64,000 nt of DNA from Chitinophagaceae bacterium (GCA_016720775.1 JADKJX010000009.1:1-64000); one strand, 5' to 3'; numbered from the stretch's first letter, positions 42,192 to 51,377 are shown. A program made the numbers and translations. The notes: generated by a model from the letters alone, not told the origin.

Positions 42192-43136
42192 TTAGGCAGC
42201 TTTTGTTTTAGCAGCATTCTTTTTACTGGCATAGGCAACAGCCGCTTCTCTTACCCAGGCACCATCTTCATGCGCTTTACGTCTTGCCTCAAGGCGTTGC
42301 TTATTGCAGGGGCCGTTTCCTTTTACCACCTGCCAGAATTCATCCCAGTTTATTTCGCCAAAATCATAATGTTTTCTTTCTTCGTTCCATTTCAATTTAT
42401 CATCCGGCAGTTTCATGCCCAGTACTTTTATCTGCTCAGCGATCATATCTACAAACTGCTGGCGGAGTTCATCATTTGTTTTTCTTTTTATCTTCCATTT
42501 CATGCTCTGGTCGCTGTTGGTACTTTCGCTGTCCTTAGGTCCAAACATCATTAATGATGGCCACCACCAACGGTTGATGGCATCCTGGCACATAGCTTTC
42601 TGTTCATCTGTTCCCCTGCTTAACACGAGTAATGACTCAAAGCCCTGGCGCTGGTGAAAACTTTCTTCCTTACAAATACGCACCATCGCTCTTGCATACG
42701 GACCATAGCTTGTGCGGCATAACATCACCTGGTTTAAAATGGCAGCACCATCTACCAGCCAGCCTACTGCGCCCATATCGGCCCATGTTAATGTAGGATA
42801 GTTAAAGATGGAAGAATATTTTGCCTTGCCGCTGTGCAGGTCGTTGATCATTTCATCCCGGTTCATGCCCAGTGTTTCCGCAGCGGAGTATAAATACAAA
42901 CCATGCCCTGCTTCGTCCTGCACTTTTGCAAGCAGGATAGCTTTACGCTTTAACGAAGGGGCTCTTGAGATCCAGTTCCCTTCCGGCAGCATACCAACAA
43001 TTTCACTATGGGCGTGCTGACTTATCTGGCGAAGATTTGTTTTCCGGTATGCATCGGGCATCCAGTCTTTAGGCTCTATTTTTATCTCCTCATCAATTTT
43101 GCCCTGGAATATTTTTTCAAAATCGGGTATTGCCAT
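42192..43136 (-). CDS. paaA: Phenylacetyl-CoA epoxidase catalytic subunit PaaA
   Basis: A 314-residue di-iron ferritin-like protein. Iron-ligand motifs are KVQDEAGHGLYLY and CKEESFHQRQGFE, with QHAHSEIVGMLPEGNWI upstream. PaaA inserts oxygen across the 1,2 bond of the phenylacetyl-CoA ring. It is the first gene of the block. A TATTTTTG -7 box lies 17 bases upstream and a TetR-type dyad sits just behind it. Confidence 0.96.
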   Translation of the reverse strand: MAIPDFEKIFQGKIDEEIKIEPKDWMPDAYRKTNLRQISQHAHSEIVGMLPEGNWISRAPSLKRKAILLAKVQDEAGHGLYLYSAAETLGMNRDEMINDLHSGKAKYSSIFNYPTLTWADMGAVGWLVDGAAILNQVMLCRTSYGPYARAMVRICKEESFHQRQGFESLLVLSRGTDEQKAMCQDAINRWWWPSLMMFGPKDSESTNSDQSMKWKIKRKTNDELRQQFVDMIAEQIKVLGMKLPDDKLKWNEERKHYDFGEINWDEFWQVVKGNGPCNKQRLEARRKAHEDGAWVREAAVAYASKKNAAKTKAA

Positions 43137-43152
43137 GTCGATTGTTTAAGTG

Positions 43153-43160
43153 CAAAAATA
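43153..43160 (-). promoter_or_regulatory. Bacteroidota -7 box TATTTTTG for paaA
   Basis: Exact TAnnTTTG match on the minus strand, 17 bases before the paaA ATG. Confidence 0.6.
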
Positions 43161-43168
43161 ATACAAAA

Positions 43169-43186
43169 AACTAACAAGCGTTAGCG
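43169..43186. promoter_or_regulatory. Predicted PaaR-type operator upstream of paaA
   Basis: CTAAC-AAGC-GTTAG dyad (43171-43184) within AACTAACAAGCGTTAGCG. It shares AACTAACA and TTAG with the site at 50908-50925 and lies just upstream of the paaA -7 box. The pattern resembles the C-N-AACG-NN-CGTT-N-G type described for PaaR repressors. Confidence 0.6.
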
Positions 43187-43252
43187 AAGGCAAAGAAATA
43201 AAAACCGGTTGGCAAATACTGGTCATGAAGCCTTTTGATTTCAATATCATAG

Positions 43253-43405
43253 ATGAACCAGTTTGCCGGCAGCTACTACAAATTGAGTATAGGAAATGAA
43301 GGGGTGGTGGTTGACTTTTACAAGGAAGAAGCTGTGAATAACGTGGGTAAAAAAAGGGTGAAAAATTTACATTTTAGATTGAATATTGGTATTTTTAGGA
43401 TATAG
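43253..43405 (+). CDS. Possible small ORF in the paaA/FHA gap
   Basis: A 50-codon frame starting MNQFAGSYYKLSIGNEGVVV reads like protein for about 40 residues and then stops. There is no clear promoter. The remaining part of the 43137-43633 gap, apart from the paaA promoter and operator, shows nothing I can name. Confidence 0.2.
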   Translation: MNQFAGSYYKLSIGNEGVVVDFYKEEAVNNVGKKRVKNLHFRLNIGIFRI

Positions 43406-43633
43406 CCAAAATGTATAACTGCTCCCTCTTTCTGCAAGAAGTTGCCCTGGTTACATAAGAAAGGACAGCAACTGTGTAAGTGATGTGTGAAGTCACATTC
43501 TTTATTTCTTTTAAGATATCAAACGTATCTGTAAAAAATTCTGATCTCCTTTGTGGAAGCCATTGTGGTTTGCAGTACCCCTATTTACCGGGAATAAACA
43601 ATCTATTTAATAATAAACGCAAAAACAATCACC

Positions 43634-45328
43634 ATGAGCACAACAATTGAACGGTATGTTATCAGGCATATTTCAGGTACCAAAGCAAACCAGGTTGAAG
43701 AATTCGATTTTAATAAAAGCGAATTATCTATTGGCCGCACTTCGGGCAGCGACATACAGTTTGACCCCGAACAGGAGGTTATAGTAAGCCGTGAACATGG
43801 GAAAATAGTGAAGGTTAGTTCAGATCCTCCAAAATTTTCGATCAATGACAACAATAGCCGCAACGGCATCTTCGTAAATAAAATGCGGGTAAAAGGCTCG
43901 GCTACGCTGAACCCGGGCGATGAAGTGCAGTTAGGAAGCAATGGCCCTGTTTTCTCTTTCGATATTTATCCCAGGCCGCAGAATTTGATGATGGAAACAA
44001 AAGTGATGGATATCCCAACATCTATTAAGGCTACAACCATTTCGGAAGTTTCACCAGGCACCGGTTCTGCTTCAGTTACAGAACCGGTAAAAAGCGGGTT
44101 GGGAAAACAAACGGTAGAAAGAATGCTGGTGGCAGAAAGGAAAAAATCATTTAGCAGCATGGCGTATATCCTGGGCGGGTTGCTCATTGTACTGGCCGGG
44201 TTGGGTTATTTCTTCCGGGATAAGCTATTTGGAAAGAATACCACAACGGTTATCAATGTAGGAGATTCAACATTAAAAAATAAAAAAAGTCCCGAACAGA
44301 TCGCAAAAGAAAATGAAGACAGGGTTGTTGCAATTGAATTTGGATGGCAGTTAAAAGATGTAACCACTGATGAAGAATTATGGCATGAATATGCAGAGGT
44401 GAAAGAAAAAAGCGGGGCTATAAGATATGTGGCTTTATACTTTCAAAATGCTTCCGGAGCCATTGAACCGTACCTGGTAACCAAGAGTGCACTGGACAAA
44501 CGAAATGGAAGTGGTGTTCCGGTTGGCGAACCCGGTTTCAGCGGCTCGGGTTTTATTGTTTCACCCGAAGGCTTTATTCTTACCAACCGTCATGTGGCAA
44601 CCTGCTGGAATACAAGCTACCATTTCAGGGATTATGCATTCCCCGGCGCCATGATAAAATGGGTGGGCGGAAAAGAAGTTATTGATTATAATGATGTGGT
44701 ATATGCACAAAATGTAGGATCATTTGTACCTGCCAATGCTACAATGGTTAATGGAAAAATGGTTGGTCAAAATTCAATAAAGGGTAAAAACACTTACCTG
44801 AATGTGATCTTTGCAAATACGACCCAGCGTATTCCCATTGCCGGCGAACCATTGCCTTCAGAAGATCATGATGTAGCGTTGATCAAGATCAATTCGGTAC
44901 CGTCACTATCAAAAGTGACCATGAAAGATAATTATGCGGAAGTAAAACCAGGTCAAACAGTAACGGTAATGGGTTACCCGGGAGTTGCACCTGAACAGTA
45001 TGCGGTACGAAAATCGAATGATGTATTTAATCAGAGTAATAAAGTTGCTACCGTGCCAACACCTACCGTTACTACCGGAAATATCGGAAGGGTAATACCG
45101 GCATCGTCTGATAAAAATCTTACTTACAGCAGTTTTGGCGATGTTTACCAGCTAACCATCAATGCCACCGGAGCAGGCAACAGCGGGGGCCCTCTGTTTG
45201 ATGACAATGGAAATGTGATCGGGATATTTTTCGCCGGAAAGATGGATGAAAGAGGAACACAGATATCATTTGCAGTGCCCATAAAATACGGATTGGAACT
45301 CATGGGCATTACAAAAGTGAATAAGTAA
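43634..45328 (+). CDS. FHA domain / transmembrane / trypsin-like protease protein
   Basis: A 564-residue protein. Residues 1-115 form an FHA phosphothreonine-binding domain (LSIGRTSGSDIQF, VSREHGKI, NSRNGIFVN). A TM helix follows at about 178-198 (MAYILGGLLIVLAGLGYFF), then a trypsin/HtrA-type domain with His in LTNRHVATC, Asp in DHDVALIKIN and Ser in GAGNSGGPLFDD. The FHA side would face the cytoplasm and the protease the periplasm. It heads a plus-strand cassette with two Ser/Thr kinases and a PP2C phosphatase, whose phospho-substrates it could read. Confidence 0.88.
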   Translation: MSTTIERYVIRHISGTKANQVEEFDFNKSELSIGRTSGSDIQFDPEQEVIVSREHGKIVKVSSDPPKFSINDNNSRNGIFVNKMRVKGSATLNPGDEVQLGSNGPVFSFDIYPRPQNLMMETKVMDIPTSIKATTISEVSPGTGSASVTEPVKSGLGKQTVERMLVAERKKSFSSMAYILGGLLIVLAGLGYFFRDKLFGKNTTTVINVGDSTLKNKKSPEQIAKENEDRVVAIEFGWQLKDVTTDEELWHEYAEVKEKSGAIRYVALYFQNASGAIEPYLVTKSALDKRNGSGVPVGEPGFSGSGFIVSPEGFILTNRHVATCWNTSYHFRDYAFPGAMIKWVGGKEVIDYNDVVYAQNVGSFVPANATMVNGKMVGQNSIKGKNTYLNVIFANTTQRIPIAGEPLPSEDHDVALIKINSVPSLSKVTMKDNYAEVKPGQTVTVMGYPGVAPEQYAVRKSNDVFNQSNKVATVPTPTVTTGNIGRVIPASSDKNLTYSSFGDVYQLTINATGAGNSGGPLFDDNGNVIGIFFAGKMDERGTQISFAVPIKYGLELMGITKVNK

Positions 45329-45363
45329 GCGCAGGTATTGGAGTTTGATAAGTAAGCCGATGA

Positions 45364-46575
45364 ATGAAGTATGACAGTGGACATATTACTGAAATAGCCG
45401 GATACCGCCTGACCGAACGAATTGGGTCAGGCGGTATGGGCGATGTATATAAAGCAACCAATGCGGCATTAAACAGAACAGCGGCTATAAAAATCCTGCA
45501 CCAAAAAGGAATGGCCGAACGCTTCCGGAATGAAGCTTATATCCAGTCTTCCGTCAGTCATCCAAACATTGCCTGTTTATATGAATACCTGGTTTCCGGC
45601 GAAACAGCCTGCATTATCATGGAATACGTAGAAGGGGATCCGCTTGATGTTTACCTGCATAAAAGAGGAAAACTTTCAAACGAAGAAACGGCGAACATAA
45701 TAAAACAGATCGCCGCTGCGCTTGCTTATTTGCATGGCAAGGGTATCCTGCACCGGGATATCAAGCCCCAGAATTTTAAAATTCAACCCAGCGGTACCGT
45801 TACCATGCTTGATTTTGGCATTGCTAAAAACAAATACACACCGAAACTAACGCAACAGGGTTATATCGTTGGCACAACAGAATACCTTGCCCCTGAACAG
45901 TTCCAGCAACGGCCTGAAAAAAAATCAGACGTATGGAGCCTCGGGGTACTTACCTACGAATTGCTTACCGGGTTCATGCCTTTTGATGCAGATAACCCGG
46001 TTACTATGCGGTATAAAATTGAGAAGGGGGAGTTTACTAAACCAAGGATACTGGTACCGGGCATATCTGATAAACTTAATACCGTAATAGAGAAATGCCT
46101 GCAGGTAAATCCGTTAAACCGTTCTGACGCAGCTGATATCGAAATGTTGTTGGGTGACAAAAAACCAATACAGGTACAAAAAACCAGGGGGGAACTAGCC
46201 CGCTTGGTTAATAAAAAAACAATCAGCATTGCTGCCGTGGCGGGACTGCTCATTTTAACGGTACTTTTTATACCTAAAGATGTGGATAAAAACCAGGGGA
46301 AAGAAGCATCTCCCGGTCAAAAAGAAAAAACCGATCAAGGCCAGCCGGCTGTTGAATTGCAAAAACTAACCATTGATGTACCTAATGCTTCTGATGCGAT
46401 CATCGTTTTTCCGGATGGGAGCAGTAAAAAACTTCCTTATGATATTGTCGGAAAAGAAGGGGAGAATTTTCAATTCACGTTACAGGCAGAAGGGTATGTA
46501 TCTAAAAAAATTGAAGTGCCGATAACTGTTGGCAGAAGATCGTATGAGTACAATCTTGAAAAAATAAAAGAATAA
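45364..46575 (+). CDS. Membrane Ser/Thr protein kinase with PEGA-like tail
   Basis: A 403-residue Hanks-type kinase: glycine loop IGSGGMGDVYKA, Lys in AAIKILHQ, catalytic loop HRDIKPQN, DFGIAKN and the APE-like LAPEQF. A TM helix lies near residue 285-302 (ISIAAVAGLLILTVLFIP). The extracytoplasmic tail (about 335-403, VPNASDAIIVFPDGSSKKLP) resembles a PEGA surface domain. It follows the FHA protease by 35 bases and precedes the phosphatase by 3. Confidence 0.9.
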   Translation: MKYDSGHITEIAGYRLTERIGSGGMGDVYKATNAALNRTAAIKILHQKGMAERFRNEAYIQSSVSHPNIACLYEYLVSGETACIIMEYVEGDPLDVYLHKRGKLSNEETANIIKQIAAALAYLHGKGILHRDIKPQNFKIQPSGTVTMLDFGIAKNKYTPKLTQQGYIVGTTEYLAPEQFQQRPEKKSDVWSLGVLTYELLTGFMPFDADNPVTMRYKIEKGEFTKPRILVPGISDKLNTVIEKCLQVNPLNRSDAADIEMLLGDKKPIQVQKTRGELARLVNKKTISIAAVAGLLILTVLFIPKDVDKNQGKEASPGQKEKTDQGQPAVELQKLTIDVPNASDAIIVFPDGSSKKLPYDIVGKEGENFQFTLQAEGYVSKKIEVPITVGRRSYEYNLEKIKE

Positions 46576-46578
46576 TGC

Positions 46579-46830
46579 ATGGGGTGGAATTTCTTTAAGA
46601 GGAAGAATAAACCGGCTGCGGAAATGAACAGCAGCGAATCTCATGAAGCCGGGGGTTTACATGTGATCGTGTTGTCTGATATGGGCAATGTGCGGACGAA
46701 CAATGAGGACATGGGTATGTTCTTTAAAGTTGCCGATGACAATGTGATCCGTGAAAAGGGGTACCTGCTTATTGTGGCCGATGGTATGGGAGGGCACCAG
46801 GCAGGAAGTGGCAAGCAGGATGGCAGGTGA
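46579..46830 (+). CDS. PP2C phosphatase, N-terminal piece (frame-split)
   Basis: An 83-residue frame with DMGNVRTNNEDMGMFF and LLIVADGMGGHQAG, the first two metal-binding motifs of PP2C phosphatases. It then leaves frame at about 46800-46810, where GGHQAGEVASRMAG would be expected. The rest of the domain is in the +1 frame (46751-47500). Together they make one phosphatase of about 305 residues opposing the flanking kinases. Confidence 0.8.
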   Translation: MGWNFFKRKNKPAAEMNSSESHEAGGLHVIVLSDMGNVRTNNEDMGMFFKVADDNVIREKGYLLIVADGMGGHQAGSGKQDGR

Positions 46831-47500
46831 TATTATAAGCCGGGAGTATTTTAAGCAACCGGGCAATGGCGGAGTGGAGAAGAACCTGGCAAAGGCTTTT
46901 TCGCTTGCCAATAAAAATATTTTTGAAAAAGCAAGGTCGCAAAAAACATACAACGGAATGGGAACTACCTGCACAGCTTTGGTAGTGATTGATAAAACCG
47001 TTTATTATGCCCATGTGGGAGACAGCAGGGCTTATATGCAGAAAGGAAATTCAATTGTGCAGATTACCGAAGATCATACCTATGTGCAGGAATTGGTGAA
47101 TACCGGTGATATAACTGCCGAAGAAGCGGCCACCCACCCCAAGCGGAATATTCTTACCAATGCCATGGGCACAAAGCCGGAATTACGGATTGATACAGGA
47201 AAATGTGCATTCCTTTTGGAGGGCAACGATAAACTGTTGATCTGTTCAGATGGTTTGTACGATTACCTCAGCAATGAAGAGTTGAAAGAGATATTGCAAA
47301 AAGAAGGATTGAAAAATGCAGCCGGTTTTATGATAGACCAGGCGAAGGCAAGAGGCGGGCATGATAATATCACGGTTGTACTTGCTGAAAGGGGGGGAGT
47401 TAGCGAAGAAAAGCAAGACGGATTAAAATTAACAAGAGATATTGATCTGCCTAAACTAACAAGAGATGCAGATCTGCCATCTGATGCCTTATCAGACTAA
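46751..47500 (+). CDS. PP2C phosphatase, C-terminal piece (frame-split)
   Basis: From about residue 20 it reads EVASRMAGDIISREYF, then VVIDKTVYYAHVGDSRAYM, LLICSDGLYDYLS and ARGGHDNITVVLAE, the remaining PP2C motifs with the metal-binding Asp residues. The printed start is in the overlap and is not a real one. The C-terminal tail has a repeated LTRD (KLTRDIDLPKLTRDADLP). The gene ends 2 bases before the second kinase. Confidence 0.82.
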   Translation: MKRGTCLLWPMVWEGTRQEVASRMAGDIISREYFKQPGNGGVEKNLAKAFSLANKNIFEKARSQKTYNGMGTTCTALVVIDKTVYYAHVGDSRAYMQKGNSIVQITEDHTYVQELVNTGDITAEEAATHPKRNILTNAMGTKPELRIDTGKCAFLLEGNDKLLICSDGLYDYLSNEELKEILQKEGLKNAAGFMIDQAKARGGHDNITVVLAERGGVSEEKQDGLKLTRDIDLPKLTRDADLPSDALSD

Positions 47501-47502
47501 TT

Positions 47503-49194
47503 ATGATCGGAGAAAAAATACATAACTACGAGATCACGGCTCATCTGGGCCAGGGCGGAATGGGGCATGTGTACCGGGCCACCGATACCATGCTGGGGAG
47601 AGAAGTAGCCTTGAAGATGCTTCATCCGCAACTTACCATGCAGCCCCAGTTCCTGGAACGGTTTAAAAAAGAAGCCAGGGTATTGGCCCAGTTACTTCAT
47701 CCCAACATTGCCGTTATCTACAATTTTATTGAACAGGGAGATAATCACTTCATGGTAATGGAATACGTGGAAGGCACAAACCTGGATGATCTTTTAAAAA
47801 AGCACAGGGCATTGCCACCGGAATTTGTAGTGCCGGTATTTATACAGGCACTGGAAGGATTGCAGCATGCACACCGCAAGAATATTTTTCACCGGGACAT
47901 CAAGCCGTCTAACCTGATGCTAACCCCGGATGGAACCCTTAAACTGATGGATTTTGGAATTGCCAAGGTTGCCGGCGAACAAAAAATGACACAGGTAAAT
48001 AAAATAGTGGGTACAGTTGAATTCATGGCACCCGAGCTGATCCAGGGAAAAGATGCATCTGCGGCTTCCGATATTTATGCTGCCGGTGTTACTATGTACG
48101 AAATGCTGTCTGGCAACCTGCCGTTTGAAAGCGACACCGATTTTAACCTGATGCAGGCCATCCTGAAAGAAAAAATAAAACCGCCCGATAAATTAAATGC
48201 CTCGGTTCCAAAAGCACTGGCCGATATTGTGATGAAGGCACTGGAAAAAAATCCGGCCAGCCGTTATGCGGATGCCAGGGCATTTCAACAAGCGTTGATG
48301 CGGGCTTTTCCCGCTTTCAGAGATGTACACCTGGATGCATTGGCGGCACCAGTTACTTCTTTTTCAACAACAATGAATCCCACAAAAATGAGCAACGATT
48401 TGCTTACTGCAGAAGCCATGAAAACAAGAGGAGATATCTGGAAGAATCCTGCCAATGTTTTGGAAACAGTGAAGGGAAATATAGTAAAAAATAAAAAAAC
48501 GTATTTGATCGGTGCTGCAGCTTTGATCTTTCTGTTCTTTATACTGGGAATAATATTCGACAGAAAAAATGCGAAAGATCTGCAGGCTGGAAATAATAAT
48601 ACAACGGAGAACAATAAAGTTGAAGGAGGTAATAAAAATAGCTCCCTGCCGGAGAATACCGTTCAGCAAAGCCCGGTAAATGAACCCGCTACCATTCAAA
48701 ACCCACCCGAAAATAAACCTGTTGCGGATGTTAAGCGGGTAAATGAAAAGCCCAGGGATAAAAAGATTGATGTAATAGCCAAAGAACAAACACCTAAAAA
48801 AGAAGAAATCAAAAAAGAAGAACCTGTGGCACCTGTTGAAAAAAAGGAAGAAAAAAAAGATGTTTATATCAAAACAAAAATAGAAGTCGAATTAACCCTG
48901 CGTACCGACCTGGGTAATGCAGAGGAGCGGCGAGATATACCCGTAAGTTTTTCCGTAAGCTACCCGGTGGTATATGATGGAGTAACCATTATCCGGCAGG
49001 GAGCCACGGCAAGCGGCACCATAAAACTCGGAAAAGTACTTACGGATATAGAGATTAATTCTGTTGCTGCAGCAAACGGCCAACAGATAAGGTTAAAGGC
49101 AGTTAAGGGTCATGGCAAAAGAAATGAAATTACTTCCAACCGAAGTTATACGGCCATTATTTTACCAGGCACAAGGGTTAATTTTAGAGAATAG
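47503..49194 (+). CDS. Membrane Ser/Thr protein kinase with C-terminal beta domain
   Basis: A 563-residue kinase: LGQGGMGHVYRA, ALKMLHPQ, HRDIKPSN, DFGIAKV and MAPELIQ. A TM helix lies at about 337-355 (YLIGAAALIFLFFILGII), followed by a charged linker rich in Lys, Glu and Pro. A C-terminal beta-rich domain (about 455-563) includes VVYDGVTIIRQGATASGTI and resembles the barrel-like domain of TraM/TrbI-type surface proteins; its ligand is unknown. Last gene of the cassette, convergent with paaE. Confidence 0.9.
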   Translation: MIGEKIHNYEITAHLGQGGMGHVYRATDTMLGREVALKMLHPQLTMQPQFLERFKKEARVLAQLLHPNIAVIYNFIEQGDNHFMVMEYVEGTNLDDLLKKHRALPPEFVVPVFIQALEGLQHAHRKNIFHRDIKPSNLMLTPDGTLKLMDFGIAKVAGEQKMTQVNKIVGTVEFMAPELIQGKDASAASDIYAAGVTMYEMLSGNLPFESDTDFNLMQAILKEKIKPPDKLNASVPKALADIVMKALEKNPASRYADARAFQQALMRAFPAFRDVHLDALAAPVTSFSTTMNPTKMSNDLLTAEAMKTRGDIWKNPANVLETVKGNIVKNKKTYLIGAAALIFLFFILGIIFDRKNAKDLQAGNNNTTENNKVEGGNKNSSLPENTVQQSPVNEPATIQNPPENKPVADVKRVNEKPRDKKIDVIAKEQTPKKEEIKKEEPVAPVEKKEEKKDVYIKTKIEVELTLRTDLGNAEERRDIPVSFSVSYPVVYDGVTIIRQGATASGTIKLGKVLTDIEINSVAAANGQQIRLKAVKGHGKRNEITSNRSYTAIILPGTRVNFRE

Positions 49195-49219
49195 AATTAT
49201 CACGAGAAAACAAAGAGCC

Positions 49220-50296
49220 TTATTTAATATCAAAGTCAACAACCACTTTTTCGGTTTTGGGGTGCGATTGACAGGTAAGGATAAAACCCTGTTCCACTTC
49301 CTCATGTTCCAGTCCCCAGTTGACATCCATTTCCACTTCACCTTCTAAAAGTTTGGCCTTACACGTGCAGCATACGCCGCCTTTGCAGGCAAAAGGGAGA
49401 TCGGCACCCTGTTTAAGTGCAGCATCCAGTATGCTGTCGTTATCAAATCCCAGGTCGAAGTCGAAACTTCTGCCGTCCAGTTTAATGCTGACCTTGCTTT
49501 TTGGCCCGGAATTATTTGTTTCCTCAACCTTGCGGCTTGTTCCCTGCTTTTGGCCGGGAGTGGTGAACAGTTCAAAATGTATCTTATTTTTATCAATGCC
49601 ATTTTCTTCGAGAAAATCTTTTACGCAAAAGATCATCTCTTCGGGACCGCAGATAAAAATATCAGTGGCATTTTTATAATCAACCAACCTCTTCAGTTCC
49701 CTTAATTTCTGGTTATTGATCCGGCCTGAATTAATGGGTGCATCTGTTTTTTCCCGGCTGAGTATGTTGATGAAGTTAAAGCGGTTGAGGTATTTGTTTT
49801 TCAATCCTTCCAGTTCTTCAAAGAAAATAATGGAGTTGCGGCCTTTGTTACCGAAAACCAGGGTAAAGCTGCTTTTTGGCTCGGTCCGGAGAGTGGTTTT
49901 AATAATAGAAATGACCGGGGTGATGCCACTGCCTGCAGCAAAAGCCAGGTATTGCTTTTTATTTTCCTCGTTCAGTTTAGTATTGAATTTTCCGGTGGGA
50001 GGCAGTACCTCCAGTTCGTCATTCACTTTTAGAACATCATTGGCAAATGTTGAGAATCTCCCGCCTTCTACCTTTTTGATGGCAATGCGTAATTCGTTTT
50101 CAAAAGGAGCGGCGCAGATGGAATACGAGCGGCGAAGCTCTTCCCCGTCAATTGTTTTTTTAATGGTGATGTTCTGGCCCTGCTCAAAAGAAAATTCATC
50201 TTTTAATGAGCCGGGTATTTCAAAAGCAACAGAGATGCAATCCGTGGTTTCTTTTTTTACGTCTTTTACTTTTAATGTGTGAAAGTGAACTGCCAT
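49220..50296 (-). CDS. paaE: Phenylacetyl-CoA epoxidase reductase subunit PaaE
   Basis: A 358-residue flavodoxin-reductase-type protein: FAD domain with RRSYSICAAP, NAD domain with AFAAGSGITPVISI and FICGPEEMI, and a C-terminal plant-type [2Fe-2S] domain with CKGGVCCTCKAKL. It passes electrons from NADPH to PaaA. It stands apart from paaABCDG, separated by the kinase cassette, and follows tetR by 5 bases. Confidence 0.95.
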   Translation of the reverse strand: MAVHFHTLKVKDVKKETTDCISVAFEIPGSLKDEFSFEQGQNITIKKTIDGEELRRSYSICAAPFENELRIAIKKVEGGRFSTFANDVLKVNDELEVLPPTGKFNTKLNEENKKQYLAFAAGSGITPVISIIKTTLRTEPKSSFTLVFGNKGRNSIIFFEELEGLKNKYLNRFNFINILSREKTDAPINSGRINNQKLRELKRLVDYKNATDIFICGPEEMIFCVKDFLEENGIDKNKIHFELFTTPGQKQGTSRKVEETNNSGPKSKVSIKLDGRSFDFDLGFDNDSILDAALKQGADLPFACKGGVCCTCKAKLLEGEVEMDVNWGLEHEEVEQGFILTCQSHPKTEKVVVDFDIK

Positions 50297-50301
50297 AAAA
50301 A

Positions 50302-50892
50302 TTATTTAGCGATGCCGTTTAATAAATGATTTACCATATCATCTTCCAGCGTTGCGGCGGATATATTTTTTTTGTGATGTTGCCAGAACTCAAGTCCTCT
50401 TACCGCCGACAGGATCGTTAAAACGGCAACATACGGATCTGTTTTTTTTAGTTCGCCGGCTTCAATACCACTCTCTACCAGTTGCACAAATCGTTTCTCA
50501 TATCCTCTTCGCTGGTTCAAAAAATTACTCAGGTAGGGTTCTTTCAGATGTTTCCACTCGTGATTAGCCACATATACCTCATCAAAATCATTCAGCATCA
50601 TTCCAATATGAAACCGGATTATGGCTTCAATCTTTTCCGGAACAGTTTCGCCGGTTCTTTCCGTTGAATCTAGGTGGCTGGTAAATGCATCGGCCACCTT
50701 AAAACAAATGATCTGCAATAATTCACTCTTTGAGCCAATGTGGTTATAAAGGCTTGGGGCTTCCACACCAATCGTCTCTGCAAGTTCTCTCATCGAAGCT
50801 GAGGAATATCCTTTTGTCTTAAAAAGAACCGCCGCTTTTTGCGTAATGACATCTTTTTTCGAGCCATTCTTCCCCGGCCTGATCTTTGCCAT
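50302..50892 (-). CDS. TetR-family repressor, PaaR-like
   Basis: About 196 residues from the ATG at 50892; an earlier in-frame start would lie inside the promoter. The N-terminal TetR HTH reads YSSASMRELAETIGVEAPSLYNHIGSK. In several bacteria PaaR, a TetR protein, is released by phenylacetyl-CoA and represses paa genes. Being first in an operon with paaE, and carrying matching dyads before itself and paaA, supports this role. Confidence 0.85.
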   Translation of the reverse strand: MAKIRPGKNGSKKDVITQKAAVLFKTKGYSSASMRELAETIGVEAPSLYNHIGSKSELLQIICFKVADAFTSHLDSTERTGETVPEKIEAIIRFHIGMMLNDFDEVYVANHEWKHLKEPYLSNFLNQRRGYEKRFVQLVESGIEAGELKKTDPYVAVLTILSAVRGLEFWQHHKKNISAATLEDDMVNHLLNGIAK

Positions 50893-50904
50893 TCCCTTTT
50901 TTAG

Positions 50905-50912
50905 CAAAACTA
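50905..50912 (-). promoter_or_regulatory. Bacteroidota -7 box TAGTTTTG for tetR-paaE
   Basis: Exact TAnnTTTG match on the minus strand, 12 bases before the ATG at 50892, overlapping the operator. Confidence 0.6.
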
Positions 50913-50925
50913 ACACTTATTAGTT
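50908..50925. promoter_or_regulatory. Predicted PaaR-type operator of tetR-paaE
   Basis: AACTAA-CACTTA-TTAGTT with perfect 6-base outer arms, overlapping the -7 box. Related to 43169-43186. Confidence 0.6.
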
Positions 50926-51306
50926 TTTTGGCAGATTTTTTGTGCTTAATATTTTCTGGGTGATTAATCTTATTCAGGTGAAAAAGGGGTAGGTGTGGCA
51001 AAAAAGTGGCTATAATGGGTTATTATTCACGGTTTAAGCTTAAAAAACCGCAAAAAAAGAGAGTTGGGACAAATGGCTAATTTGCTTTATAGAAAAAGAA
51101 GAGCAGTTTCCTGAAAATAAATTATGATAATATTAAAAAAATACTAATTTTACAGCCTGCTCAGTTATCTAACTCTCTCCAATCTTATTTAAAAACCGTT
51201 CCATAATATCATTTATGTAAGGCGAGCCAATTACCTAAACTATTTAAACAATAAGTTTAATGTCATAATATTTTACCTTTTTTCTTGTGGTTTCAGAGGT
51301 AAGCAA

Positions 51307-51340
51307 GGCCGGAGATTTTTATCTCTGGCCATCTTTTTTA
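51307..51340 (+). terminator. Rho-independent terminator without an assigned gene
   Basis: GGCCGGAGAT/ATCTCTGGCC (one G-T pair, TTTT loop) followed by a run of T. No plus-strand protein gene lies in the 50893-51306 gap, which otherwise holds only A/T-rich sequence. A small RNA ending here is possible. Confidence 0.45.
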
Positions 51341-51377
51341 TAATAGCACCTCAATTTCTCCAAATATAAATGATGGT

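Noticed and set aside
49716..50282. 188-codon plus-strand frame
   Set aside because: Complement of paaE, whose FAD, NAD and 2Fe-2S motifs are complete.
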